From assembly GCF_954871325.1 (NCBI RefSeq), contig NC_088777.1:35627366-35691365 (forward strand): a DNA stretch of 64,000 nt, in the 5' to 3' direction. Source of the DNA: Gordionus sp. m RMFG-2023 (lineage: Eukaryota; Nematomorpha; Gordioida; Chordodea; Parachordodidae). Shown here in pieces: positions 31,900 through 63,511 of the stretch (positions are counted from its first letter, which is position 1; the number at the start of each line of letters is the position of its first letter). Position numbers and translations under genes: made by a program. The notes beneath the pieces are model-generated. The model was given only the letters and a program-made list of their open reading frames with translations, ran no database searches and was not told the DNA's origin.

Positions 31900-33560
31900 A
31901 ATAAACCGACCTTAAAACAACGAATACGCCCCCCCCCACCCTTGTTATTATCAAATTTACATCACGCCCATTTATCTAAAATTTGTTCAACCTGCCCGCC
32001 CAAAGTTTAAATATTATTTTGATGGGTTTCACTTCTTTATTTATTTATTTTAATGTATATTTACTTAAACTTATGAAATATGCAATATTATGAAATAAAA
32101 AAAATTTGATTTTTAATAAATAAAAGTCTGTGTTGCTCATTTTACCAAGAAAAGATTTAAAATTCGCCAGCCCAACTAATATATCTACAAATCAATATAT
32201 TTAAACTTTCTTTTACCTTCATCCAAAAGAAGAAGAGGTACTCCTGAAACTTTATAAATCGCATTAAGAATTAAATAAAAACTTCTTTTTTTTAAAGAAA
32301 AAAATCAAAAATGAATCCTTCTTGATTTGTGTAAAGATATTAGGCGAATATTCACGTGAAGAATTTAACCAATTATAATTCTACCCAAAAATAAAATATT
32401 ACGTGACATTAATAAATAACAAACATCATTGTTAAATAAAAAATCTTCTGTCACAACATAATTTTACCAATTATAACAAACACATTCGAATCCGTATCAC
32501 AGTTTGCGATAGTGGATTATACCAACTTGAGTCATTCACAAAAAAGCGTCCTCATTGAGGGAAAAATATACGACCCATACAAATAGAAAACGTATTAGAC
32601 AGCAATCTAAAGAATATTGTAACATATTACCTTTGATTGCTGAGACAAAATAGTTCGTCAACCTTTAATTCTTTTAACGCTTCTTCCTTTCACCGGAAGG
32701 AATCATATAGTTCCTTTCAAAAGAACTTCAGCAATAAAATGCCTATGAATAAATAAATGAAAGATTTTTTTATATATTCAAAAAACCTCAAAATATATAA
32801 ACTTTCATAACTTAATAAAGTTATGGAAACATGTCCAAAATTTTCCTCTTAAAAAAATAAAGTTTTGTGAATTTTGAAATTTATAATTCCTACCAAATTA
32901 TTTTCATACTTCCCTTTCAATTTACTTCGTATTTCTTATTATCATTTGAAATTATTATTGCTTGCTTCTTTTTTCGTAAAAATTTCTCAACTTGATAAAT
33001 TTTCTAAAGTTCATAGCTTTAAAAGATTAATAAAATTTCGTAAATGATTGAGCGCTATTTTATTTTCACATTAAAAATAGTTTATTTCTCTTTTTTCGTT
33101 AAATTAACTATTCACAGCCTAAAAAAATTAAGTTTTTTTCAAACATAATTGCGAATCCCAGCCTAATCTTTGAAGAAACTTTCATTGTTATTGAGGAGAG
33201 GTTTGTATTCTAAATCAAATCTTGGTTAACTAAATACCTACTGTCAAGCCCAAGATTGTAAAGACTAGTGATGACACTACACTTGATGATGACATAAATT
33301 GTTATTGGAATTTGGATGACGAGGCAGAGTAATTATTAAATAACTAAATTGATAGAAAGTGAAAAGGACTTTTTTATATAAAGAATGTTTAACATCCGAG
33401 AGACCTTTTAAATGAATTAAATCAAAAGTCCAATTATTTATAAATTAAAAAAGAAAGAAATGAGAATAAATTTAAAGTACAAAAGTTTTTCTTAATAAAT
33501 AAAGGGCCTGTTGTAAATAAAAATTTCAGCATATCCCGGATTATAAAAACATTATTTTTC
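31900..33560. other. Intergenic A+T-rich DNA, no firm gene
   Basis: No recognised domain. A C-run near 31928 with CTGCCCGCCC near 31995 suggests a stray hAT end. A Glu/Asp-rich plus-strand tail at 33240-33332 is discussed under rejected observations. Confidence 0.4.
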
Positions 33561-33563
33561 GGT

Positions 33564-34379
33564 CAGAGGTTTATATCTTCAGGCCCGGAACGTATTATTT
33601 TCAAAAAAAAAATCGGCCCTGCTCTGTCTATAAAAAATATTTTATTTTTAAAAAAACTTCCCCTCGGGTTTTGAAAAATAAGTTTTTTAGTTAATATAAA
33701 ATCATTTAATTTTAATAACTTTTGAAATTATTTCTATTCTAATTTGATTATTTTTCATTTTTCAAAAGAAAAAACATAATTTGTGTTCTTTTTGGCGAAA
33801 TACATGTTTGATTGACTAAAAAATTATAATAATTAATCTCTTAAATTAATGACTTTATCGAGTACAGTAAAGTTTATGACAAATTAAAATGATGTGGTAG
33901 GTTATATTGTAAGTTATTTTTAAATAATTTATAAAATTCAATATAACCTACATATGGTAATTGATTAAATAGTGACTATTTCTTTCTTTTAATTTACGTA
34001 ATTTTTGACTAAAAATAAAAATCAGCCTCCTAAACTATTTTATTTACCTAGTGTAGTAGAGTATACAAGGACAAATTAAAGTATTTTACTTTTCTATTAC
34101 AAACTAGTAAACTATTTTCTAAAGAGATATATGATAAAAAAATGAATGTGATATATCATTCTGATATAATCTTAAAATATATACATTTTTTAAAAATATA
34201 TATGATAAATGTCGAGTTTGTTTTATTAATTTTTGACCTGGTCCGGGTTTCTAAAAGAAGAAAAAATTTTGGTCTTGCCTATGTTGTTGAAATTTTTTTT
34301 ACACCAGTTGGGGATTTTTTTTAAAAAAGCCCGGCCCGTATATCCGTGCCAGACTTTGATCCGATACTGTAGGTTTCTG
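33564..34379. mobile_element. Possible hAT-like element with GGCCCGG ends
   Basis: CAGAGGTTTATATCTTCAGG with AGGCCCGGAACG on the left, and AAGCCCGGCCCGTATATCCG followed by GTAGGTTTCTG on the right, look like inverted ends of one element. There is no target duplication and no transposase inside. Confidence 0.35.
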
Positions 34380-34619
34380 ATATTTATTAAAAGATAAACT
34401 TATAAGATTCATGAATAAATTGAAATTATCGCATAAATGCGAAATTCCAGATAACTGCAAAATAAAATCTAATTTTTTATTCCAACGCTTGGCATTTGAA
34501 CGATTTCAAACTGCATAATCATTATTTATAAATACATAAATTCTACAATTAAATTTGAAATTATTATTGATATTTAATTTATATATTGAATTATCATTTA
34601 TTTTGTATTACAAATCCAA

Positions 34620-35012
34620 TCTATATTCTGTTCTGATCGAAAATGATTAAAAATATGTTTGAAAAAGTAATATAGTGATGAAAACGATATTATACCAGAA
34701 GAATATTATCTCGTAGTTGTAATAGATAATATTAAAAGTGTTTCCTTTCATTCCAAATTATATTATATACTAAATAAACAAATTAAGAGGTAAATCATAT
34801 ATATTTAAGAAAATAATATTTCTCATAAATCTAGCAATCATAATCTTAAATTAAAACAATTGACTTTTTTAATTTTTAAACAAATTTTTATTTTTAATAA
34901 ATAGTATTTTGTACAATTTTATTTATATAGTAGATTAAAAGTAGCGAAAGTTACCTATTGAAATTAGTAGCTCTTGACGAGTTACTTTTAAAAGTAGCTT
35001 ATAACAACACTG
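34620..35012. mobile_element. hAT right-end fragment
   Basis: AAAAGTAGCGAAAGTTACC, then CTTTTAAAAGTAGC, ending TTATAACAACACT, resembles the right end of the hAT at 30022-31460. Only this end is recognised. Confidence 0.4.
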
Positions 35013-35014
35013 GA

Positions 35015-36600
35015 ATCAATAATTATTCAAATGAAACATTTTTAATTTTAAGTTTACAAAATGAAAAAAAATATAATAAGACATTTTAATGTAATTTTTT
35101 TTTTAAATTTCCACGATTTAAAATAATAAATAAATATAACCACAAACAGAAAATAATACCAAGTTATATGAGATGATGATGAGATAATATTTAAATAAAT
35201 TAAATTAAGGGATAAAAGAGAAAAAAATGTAATGTAACTTTTATGATAATTAAAAAAATATATTAGAGATATTAAAGGAAAAATACTAAAATAAAAGAAT
35301 TGATAAATATAAAAAGAGTAGATAAAAAAATATTTCGATATTGATAATCGGGACAAAAATCGCGAAATATAATTTTTTTTAAAATTTGGCGACTTTTAAA
35401 TATAATTCTATAAATAATAACATTTTAAAAAAATCTTAAATCTTAAAAGAAAAATAAGAATTGTAAGATTACTAATTTTAAAAATAATAATTTAACAAAC
35501 GTGAACGAAAGATCCTATTTACTCATAATTTTATCGTTACAAGGAGAGAAGGGAAAAATAATAGATAGATTTATTAAGAAAATATGGAAAACTGAATTTT
35601 AGTTCTTCGTTGAATATAATTAATAATTTAATAAAAGTTTAAACTATGAAAGATTATTTAATATTCGGATTAAATAAATAAATTTTTTTAGTTTTTACAT
35701 TAAAAAAAACATTTATAGCATTTAAAACCTAATTATAATGGACTTTTATCAGAGCTTGATAAAAAAAAATACCAATTCAAAACTCCTCAAAATTTACAAC
35801 TTGACTGTCACTAGTAAAAAATAGACAATAGGTTAAAATGTTAAATATATCAAAAGTTAAAAAATAATAACAAAATAGTAAATAAATAAATAATTCAATT
35901 TAGTATTTTTTTGAATGGGAAGGGAGGCTAATAATACTTTTTTAAAAAAAAATTAATTACGTGATTTTTTTATATAAAAATAAAACGATTCTCATAGGAA
36001 TTGAAGAAACCAAAATTTTTTAAGAACCCTCATGTGTCATAAATTCTAGGGAATTCGAGTAATTTTAAATATGGTTTATAAAAAGTCCATATTGATCACT
36101 TTCTTTTTAAAAATATAGCATTTGTTAGTTCAAAAATGCTATGATATATTGTTATTTAACTTAGAGTTTTAATGAGAGTTCGAATATTTTAAATGTATTG
36201 TACATATAAATATAATTTAAAAAATTAGTTGAGATTTTTTTGTAAGATTAAAATAAGATTCGGATTATCCGCAATCTGATGATTTTCGTAACATATCGAG
36301 ACCAATTTTGATTTTTCCCCACCTAAAATTTAATTTTCAAAAGATATAATTTTTGAAGAATATTAAATTTCTAATAATAGTTGGCAAATATCGGCTATCT
36401 TATGCAATCTATATGTTTATTTAAATTTGAATCTCAACTGGAATAATTAAAACACATAACTTAAATTCTTTCATCCTGTCATTTTTATTCCTATACTTAC
36501 TTCCAACAAGCAAGAAGATATAAAATATAAGTAAATTCTTTTAACTAGAAAAAAAGAAAAGAAAACTATCTTACCCGATTAAAACATTTTACTGTATTTT
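35015..36600. other. Intergenic DNA downstream of FOXK, nothing recognised
   Basis: A+T-rich sequence without coding signal or clear repeat boundary. The 100-codon minus-strand open frame at 35054-35356 is rich in Ile, Phe, Tyr and Ser, as chance frames in such DNA are. Confidence 0.4.
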
Positions 36601-36626
36601 TTTTCACTTCTCTCTTTAGATAATTA

Positions 36627-56116
<19,490 letters not shown>

Positions 56117-56149
56117 GTGTATAAATAATTTATTCAAAATATTTTATAA

Positions 56150-56840
56150 AAATAAATTTAGTTGTATAATCAAATAGCGTGTCTTTTTTCATTGTGAGAT
56201 CAATATAAAATAAGGAAATATACTATAAATAAAAAAATATCTCAATGTATTATTTCAAAAGAATGAAATTTAGCCATATTTAAGCATTTTTTTTAGTGCT
56301 TTAATGTTTACTAGAGCCCTTAGAAATATTTACGTTTAGATACATATTTTGAGAAATTGACTAATCTTATTGTATTTGTGAAACTAATAAAATATAAATA
56401 ACTTTAAGCTATTGTGATAAGATTTAGCATATTAGGTCACGAATGCAAATGCATAAATTATAAAGTCCCATTGACTGGTTAATTCTTTTCTGGATCTTAT
56501 AAAATCATATAGGGTGGCAATATTCAATAATTATATAATAAATTAATCTTTTATTTAATATAATTGTATCATGAATCAATATAAAATTTATAATATCCAG
56601 GCTGGGCAAATCGGGTAACTACCCACAATAACCTTTCAATTGTACCCTCAGAAATATTTTTTGCCAAATGGTTTATCTTAAATACAAGTATATTTAAATG
56701 ATTTTTAGCTTTAACACCTTTATGAAACTATATATTTAATCCTTAAATTTTCTCTTATCCAATTTATTTTTTGGCATCTAAATCATGAACAATATTATGA
56801 AAAACAATATTTTGAAAAACAATTTATGTAAATAGGCATT
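56150..56840. other. FOXK upstream region, no feature recognised
   Basis: A+T-rich DNA 5' of the FOXK start. No TATA/Inr arrangement or upstream exon could be separated from background. Confidence 0.35.
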
Positions 56841-56845
56841 CATCA

Positions 56846-57652
56846 GGCGCGAACTAAGAAATTTTCTACGTTTTAAATTTTTTTTTTATATTATTAAATA
56901 TAATTATTAATAATAGATCCATAAAATTACTAAATAATATAATATTCAAATATATTTTTTATAAAGTGAGTAATTTTAATTTATTTATCTTAATAAAAGT
57001 CAAATATAATTATAAAACCATTAATAAAATTAAATCATAAATTAAATAAAAAAAATTAAAGCACAATATAAAAAGTGGAATATTAGATTTACAGTATATT
57101 TAATTTTATCAATTATCATATGACAATCAAGTAATTTTTATCAATATAGCGAATTATATATTTTATAGAAAACTATAAAATATTGATAAGGACATCAGAA
57201 AATATCTTTTAAAGACATTGTGGGATGAATAATTTGAAGATTAATTTTAATATCATTTTGAAATATATAGATGGCGTTAAATAATTGAATGCAAATTGTT
57301 GTTATCAAGAGCATTGATTAGAAAAATTTGTAAAAAAGTAATATGTATTTTGAACTAATAATAGGAGAATATCAACTATATGTTACTTTAAAATAAATTT
57401 TTAATACTTGTTTGGAATAAATTATTACCATGCTTTTATATTAATGTATATACATGTAATTTATTATATTTTATATAAACTAATAAAAGTATATTTCATA
57501 TTTGTTCCAGGCTGCTTTTTTTAAAAAAATTAACCTCCTATCTTGTAAAAATATTTATGACTATATATAGACTACGGCCCACCCTAAATGGGGTCTGGGG
57601 GCGAAGCCTCCAGTAATCCCCCCCCTTAGGAAAATCCTGGCTATGCCTGTGA
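56846..57652. mobile_element. Possible hAT-like element with G-rich end
   Basis: CAGGCGCGAACTAAGAAATT on the left and, inward from the right, CAGGCATAGCCAGGATTTTC, with the CCCCACCC/GGGGTCTGGGGGC block that often sits beside ends of BED-type hAT elements. There is no duplication and no transposase. Confidence 0.4.
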
Positions 57653-57659
57653 ACGATAA

Positions 57660-59168
57660 TATTGAAATTTGTTTATATAGGTGTAAGTAGTGGCTTACGA
57701 ATCTCAATAATTTCACCTATGAACCAACTATCATGTAAATCACGTGAAATGGTCGATATTATTTCCTAGTTCTCCTAGATATAATATAATGATATTCACG
57801 ATTCTCATAACTTCAGTCTTTTCCATATAATATATTAAAAAATACTACATGAAATTGTAATGTAATTAAAAATTTATTAATACATTCCAATGCAAATATA
57901 AATCGCCCATTGTATTTAATATTAATGTATCTTCCTTAGGTGAAATATCTGGTTCAGGCATTCTTATTTTTCTCCAAGGGAATTAAAAATGGCTCTCCTA
58001 GATCCAAAAATGTGGTAACAACTTGATATCGAAAGTTCCTACATGTCGGCCTAGTTTTTTTCTTCTTGTAGCACAAGATGTTTCTGAAATAATCCAATTC
58101 AGAAAATACAATCTCTATGGATATCTAAACATATCATGCACTCTATAAATACTGCGCAATTATAATAATAAATAGATATAAATTAAATATATGTTTTGGG
58201 TTGATATAATGTAAGAAAATACATTAAATATTTGTTAATTTTAATTTTTTTGCTAAAATGTAATATTTATATACTATTCGAGATAGAATATTTGCAATTC
58301 ACAATTCATTTAAACCTTTATTTTTTAAAATTTTTGATACCCCTCTCTTGACTACGTTTCCAGAATTTATGGTTTTAAATAGTTGATTATATCCCGACAA
58401 TTAATAATCGTCTGTACAATAACGATACCAAATCTAAATCGGGTTTGGTAAAAACGCATTTATTACATTTTTAAGATTTTCTTATAGTTAAATAAAACTG
58501 AATGTTAAATGGCAATTTAACCTATTTTTTCGCTTATTTTTTTAAGGAATTATAATTAGCATATATATAATATCAAAGATATTCACTCTTATTCGATCAT
58601 TCTTAAGACGATATAAATAAGGTAATTATATTGGAAACAGTTTGTGCTCATATACGAATTATGTAATTTCCTTAAAGCGGCCTAATATCTTATCGTTTGT
58701 GTTAGAGAGCATGATGTTTTTTTTTAAATTGCTTCCCTGAAAAATTGATTTGAGTAGACAGAACCATATAATAATCAGGCAGCTACGTATTATTTTTTAA
58801 AAAAAATTAAATATTACATCATAAATAGGAATAAAAATATTGTATAGAGACCTAGTTCAGAACGCTCAATCGGCCTCTAACATTAGTCAATTCTATATTA
58901 GAATATAAAAAAACATTTTATTTCCACTAAAAAATTTTTACTGGTCAAATAATATTTTTTAATATTTTTACTTGTCAAATTTAATTTTACTAATCAAAAA
59001 ATACTGACTAATTTTATATTTAATACTGCTATGTGATATTCTATTTTTTAAACTAACCAACTTATAATTTTATACTGGTACATGGAAAAAGTATATTGAC
59101 CTGTTAAGGTTGGCAGGGAGTAAGCAAAATTAAACAAAAAGATTACAAACTTTTATTAAATAAATATA
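57660..59168. other. Intergenic A+T-rich DNA with weak coding traces
   Basis: Minus-strand snippets around 58050-57700 look faintly protein-like but lie in several frames with no domain I can name. Nothing else was recognised. Confidence 0.3.
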
Positions 59169-59176
59169 TTTTTAAA

Positions 59177-61397
59177 GGTTATTGCTTAAGTCGAAAGATA
59201 TATTATTTTTTTTTTATTTTTTTTTTTTGTTATTTTTTTTTATGTTATTTTTTTTGTTATTTTTTTATGTTATTTTTTTTATGTTTTTTTTTAAATGTTA
59301 TTTTAAATTAATATAGTATTATTTGGTGATAATTTTTTTTGTGATAAATTTTTAAAATATTGTTGCATATTTTTATTATTTAGTGATAATTTTTTTTTGT
59401 GATAAATTTCTAAATAATAGCATATTTTTATTATTTGGTGATAAATTTTTAAATTAATATGTATTTTTTCTTTTAAGATATTTTAAATTATTTTTTTCTT
59501 TTTTAAAAATATTTCTTAATTCCTAGGGAGGGGAGGTAGGTAAAAGAATTGTGTCTACATATTTTTCTAAAAAATTGTTTTTTTAAAGAAATAATTCGTA
59601 GTTCCGATTATTATTAGATTATGTATATATATAATATGATTCCTTCCATACTAACTTAATATTATTTCCGTTTTTTTCTTTTAAAATGAATATTTATACA
59701 CTAGGTGTGTTTACTAATACTGTTGAAACAACTTATCAATTTTGCCTTAATAATCAATTAATCCCTTTAGGAATAGAGCATACTTGTTGCAATTCCATAA
59801 TGCGGGTAGAAAAAAATAAGAATAGTTTGCGATATCGATGCAATAGATGTCGTAGATCATATTCGATATGGAAAGGTAATATTAATTTTATAACATAAAT
59901 GACAAATTCTTAGATTCTATTTTTGAAGGGATTCAGGACGTTGGGAAATTTTTAAGACTAGTATACCTGTATATAAGTACTAATTATTTAAAAAATATTA
60001 AAGAACAAAATTATTTTTAGGCCGTTATAAAATTTTAAGTGCTTCGAAGGAATTGGATTATCATAGGAATGAAATTTCTGGATGGTAATTTAAAGTAAAA
60101 TATGGTTTTTATATTTAATTTATATAGGTTTAAAAAATTTCGCAAGGTATGTGGGTTCCATATAGCTTCGAATCATACAAAGATCGGGGGGCCTGGCAGA
60201 GTTATCGAAATAGATGAAACTCATGTGTGGAAGCGTAAATATAATCGTGGCCGGCATTTGATTTCCGAGGCTATATGGATCATCGGTGGCATATGTCGCG
60301 AGACGGATGAAATATTTCTAAGTGCAACAACAACGAGGGATCAAGATATCACACTGCGTGTGGTTAAAGATAATGTTATGCAAGATTCCACGATAATGAC
60401 TGACTCATGGTTAGGGTATGTAAATATATTTTTCTGTAAATCAAAAGTAGTAATATATTTAAATCTATTTATCTTAGATATAATCGGTTGGATCAAACAA
60501 ATTATTTCCATTATAGGGTCAATCATTCCCGAAACTTCGTTGACCCAAATGATAGATCCATTCACACCCAAAAAGTCGAAAGACTGTGGCGGGATCTTAA
60601 GGAAAACTATAAAAGACATGGGGATCGAGAGAATATTCATGAATATTTACTTGAATATAGATATTTTAGAAAACATAAATTATTAAATCGCTTTGATCTT
60701 TTTATTCTATTTATAAATGACTGTATACATTTTAATACAATTTTTCAATTTAATGAATAAAATTGACTCGTTTATTACTATATTTCGATATTTTTTATTT
60801 TGTATAAATTTCAATAATATATTTCAATTTATTTCGAATTAACCCTTCCCAACAAAGGTTAAAAAAATCACTTAGAATTTAAAGATGGGGTCTATTTTAC
60901 CCCTAATAAATACAAAATTTAAGATTTTATGCTAAATTTCCTAAAATTGCTTAGATTATCAGACTATATTTCAATTTAATGAATAAAATTGACTCATCAC
61001 AATTCTTCTACCCTCCTCCCCTCCCTAGGAATTAAGAAATATTTTTAAAAAAGAAAAAAATATTTTAAAATATCTTAAAAGAAAAAATACATATTAATTT
61101 AAAAATTTATTATCAAATAATAAAAATATGCTACATTATTTTAAAAATTTATCACAAAAAAAATTATCACTAAATAATAAAATTATGCAACAATATTTTA
61201 AAAATTTATCACAAAAAAAATTATCACCAAATAATACTATATTAATTTAAAATAACATTTAAAAAAAACATAAAAAAAATAACATAAAAAAAATAACAAA
61301 AAAATAACATAAAAAAAATAACAAAAAAATAACATAAAAAAAAACAAAAAAAATAAAATAAAAAAAAATAATATACCCCTCGACTTAAGCAATAACC
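59177..61397 (+). mobile_element. Merlin DNA transposon, 2221 bp, apparently complete
   Basis: It starts GGTTATTGCTTAAGTCGA and ends TCGACTTAAGCAATAACC. Long terminal inverted repeats (about 59177-59553 and 60998-61397) contain T-rich/A-rich low-complexity tracts and end inward at GGGAGGGGAGG...AGAATTGTG. The direct repeat TTTTTAAA flanks it exactly (59169-59176 and 61398-61405), matching the 8-9-bp duplications of Merlin. Between the repeats lies a full transposase gene (separate entry). A 26-bp string, TTCAATTTAATGAATAAAAT plus TGACTC, occurs at both ~60746 and ~60972, bracketing the 3' spacer. Identical duplications, matching ends and an open transposase indicate a recent insertion. Confidence 0.9.
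59686..60760 (+). CDS. Merlin (IS1016/ISXO2-like DDE) transposase, 295 aa, 5 exons
   Basis: Merlin transposases cut and paste their element with a DDE nuclease related to bacterial IS1595/IS1016. Exons: 59686-59875, 59914-59976, 60021-60084, 60128-60415 and 60478-60760, 888 nt in consistent phase with GT...AG introns of only 38, 44, 43 and 62 bp. The N-terminus has a zinc-ribbon-like Cys cluster (CC at 34-35; CNRC at 52-55). The catalytic core has GGPGRVIEIDETHVWKRKYN (Asp135), STIMTDSWLGY (Asp198) and HTQKVERLWRDLK (Glu236). HYRVNHSRNFVDP precedes the last motif, as in the family. Nothing essential looks missing and length is normal for Merlin. The start is the first ATG of the open frame. 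Frames running through the introns are shadows. Confidence 0.9.
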
Positions 61398-61548
61398 TTT
61401 TTAAAATATTTTACGACAATTTAACTGAAAAACTATAATAAATTTCTCCTTTATATAAAAAAAAACTATTAAATAATTAAATGAAACTATTAAGTAAAGT
61501 TAATACAAATTGCGTAAATTAAATGAATGCGACATACAAAAATTTGCG

Positions 61549-61954
61549 CTATATAACAACCATTATAATAAAATAATAATCCATGTTTAACATTCCACCC
61601 TCTAAAGGAACCCCGCCTAGGTTCTCTTTAGACGTAAATCTTTTGTGTTCAAGGAATTTTCCATCTATTTTGATCATAAAATCTGTCATAGTTTCGTCTT
61701 GAAAAATGATAGTTATTTTGATTGTTAAATCTTTGGTTGCCATAATATGGTCGAGTCTGCCATGGTTGTCTAAATTGATGTTTGTAATTATTATCATAAT
61801 GTCTGTTGTTCTCATCATCTTGGTTATTGTGATATCTGGTATTAGTTGATTTTTGTTCGTAAACTTTCTTATCTTGTCTTACTCCCTCCAAATCTTTGTA
61901 AAAATGATTTAGTATATGATTTGACTTTGTCATCCTTCTGTTAATTATTATCAT
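61549..61954 (-). CDS. Unrecognised Asn/Arg/Tyr-rich coding segment
   Basis: A minus-strand frame of 101 codons (61954-61649) reads through MTKSNHILNHFYKDLEG, then a low-complexity stretch rich in Asn, Arg, Tyr, Gln and Phe (for example YYGNQRFNNQNNYHFSRRNY). It starts 250 bp beyond the Merlin element. It resembles disordered RNA-binding or condensate-type tails, but no domain is present. It may be an exon of the same gene as 63198-63425. An overlapping frame (61818-61549) is a shadow. Confidence 0.35.
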
Positions 61955-61979
61955 TGTTTGTTATTAAATATATATGAGA

Positions 61980-63190
61980 AGATTTTGAATAATTTTAGAA
62001 TATATGTATTATTGAATAACGTAGTAATAAAATAAGAATCGTTGAATAATCGAAATAGAATTAATTTAATGAATATCGAATTTGATTAAGAATAATTGAA
62101 GTAGAATATTAATCAAATATTGAATAATCGAAATAAAATGAATGATTGGTCGCGTTTTATTTTTATTTTATATTATATATATTGCGTTTTAGAAAATAGC
62201 GTTTTACGTTTCTCAATAGATTTCATAATATATCATTTATTTTTAATTCCGCGTTTTTTATAATATATCATTTTATATTTATTTTTTAATTACGCGTTTT
62301 ATATAATAATTTTTATTAATATTCAATTTCAATTTCAATTTTATCATTTTTTTTTATTTTTTTTTAAATATCTTTAATTATAGCGTTGTGCATAATAATT
62401 TTTTTTTTATTAATATTAAATTTCAATTATTTTTATTTTTAAATTTTACTCCCTTGTTTTTCAATATAAACAACTTTTTCATATCATAAATTATCTTTAA
62501 ATTATTCTTTCTAAAAAGAATTTTATTTCGCCTTCCATTTCTAATATATGATTTCCATATCATATTCTTAAAAACTTTTTTATCATCAAGATGTTTAACT
62601 TTCACCTGCCTCTCTTAATATTAATTGTTTTATATTTCTTTATTTTAACAGTTTTTTAAATTTTTTATCAATTATAAAAGTTTTTATTTCATCATTTTCT
62701 TTAATGTTTATTTCCTTATTTTCTTTAAAGTTTATTTCCTTATTTTCTATACACAAATGTTTCAAATTTTATTATATAATTTATCACTTTTAGTTTATAA
62801 GAATCTCTTTTATTTTGTATATTTGGTTCTAATTCAATATTTTTCAATTTTTTATACTAAGAGATTTACAATTACAATGACAATTTCTTTAATTATAATG
62901 TGTTTCTTTGTCTAATTTTCTATTCTCATTATTAGATTTATTAAAATTTTTATTACGAACATTTTTCTTATAATGGGATTCACAGTTATGATCTCTAAAG
63001 TTGTTAGTTTTATAATTTCTGTAGTCTCTATATAAAATTGTAATTTTTAATTAATATCATATCTTTTAACAAAGTTTCGTCCAAAGTTGTTTTTAAAATG
63101 CTCATGATATTTATAATCATTATAATTTATTTTTTTATAATTAATATTTCTATTATTATTATTATAATAACATATTTCACTAGTATTATA
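61980..63190. other. A+T-rich stretch with broken minus-strand coding traces
   Basis: Minus-strand pieces near 62605-62423 (KVKHLDDKKVFKNMIWKSYI) and 63020-62885 (RDHNCESHYKKNVRNKNFN) are basic and Asn-rich like the segment at 61649-61954, but stops separate them. They may be exons of one gene, a decayed gene, or biased noise. The 61980-62430 part holds GAATAATCGAA-type short repeats. Confidence 0.3.
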
Positions 63191-63197
63191 ATTTTTT

Positions 63198-63425
63198 TTA
63201 ATGAAATCTATAATGATCTGGGAATTGAATTAAATACGGCCTATTTACGTAATATTTTTTAATTGTAGCTAAGAATTTATCTTTAAGCAATTTAGTTAAT
63301 TCCCACATTTGGTCATTATCCCAGAAATCAAAAATACGAAAAATATCAATGGGTAGGTCATCAAGAATTAATTCGTTATTAAGCAAATATTTTTTAAGGT
63401 TATCTGAGTAATCATATATGTTCAT
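63198..63425 (-). CDS. Unrecognised N-terminal exon or small protein, 75 aa
   Basis: The frame begins ATG and encodes MNIYDYSDNLKKYLLNNELI, an Asp/Leu/Ile-rich helical stretch with IDIFRIFDFWDNDQMWELTK, then LLKDKFLATIKKYYVNRP and a stop after RFH. The mix of charged and aromatic residues looks like folded protein rather than noise. I do not recognise the fold. The start region is tandemly duplicated upstream (separate entry). Confidence 0.45.
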   Translation of the reverse strand: MNIYDYSDNLKKYLLNNELILDDLPIDIFRIFDFWDNDQMWELTKLLKDKFLATIKKYYVNRPYLIQFPDHYRFH

Positions 63426-63508
63426 TATGACTGATTTATATTTAATTTATTAAGTTTAAGCAAATATTTTTAAGGTTATCTGAGTATTCATATATGTTCA
63501 TTATGACC
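63371..63508. repeat. ~55-bp direct duplication spanning a start codon
   Basis: TTAAGCAAATATTTTTTAAGG, then TTATCTGAGTAATCATATATG and TTCATTATGA (63371-63428), recurs at 63453-63508 with two or three differences. On the minus strand both copies begin ATGAACATATATGA, so two alternative starts exist; the farther copy soon meets a stop. Confidence 0.85.
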
Positions 63509-63511
63509 ATT

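Noticed and set aside
32640-32720. Minus-strand charged peptide (EEALKELKVDELFCLSNQ) and a CCGGAAGG motif
   Set aside because: Short, in-frame stop upstream, no partner exons. The ETS-like motif alone is not evidence for a promoter.
33240-33332. Plus-strand acidic peptide (TSDDTTLDDDINCYWNLDDE) ending in a stop
   Set aside because: It reads like a gene's last exon, but no upstream exon, acceptor of quality or homology could be found. Left as unsupported.
35054-35356. 100-codon minus-strand frame rich in Phe, Ile, Tyr and Ser
   Set aside because: Composition is that of translated A/T-rich noise, with no domain, no splice context and no charged/hydrophobic patterning.
57700-58100. Minus-strand peptide fragments, one faintly like the Merlin DSW motif
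   Set aside because: Fragments are in different frames, and the resemblance rests on three residues.
60341-60640. 99-codon minus-strand frame inside the Merlin element
   Set aside because: It is the antisense shadow of transposase exons 4-5.
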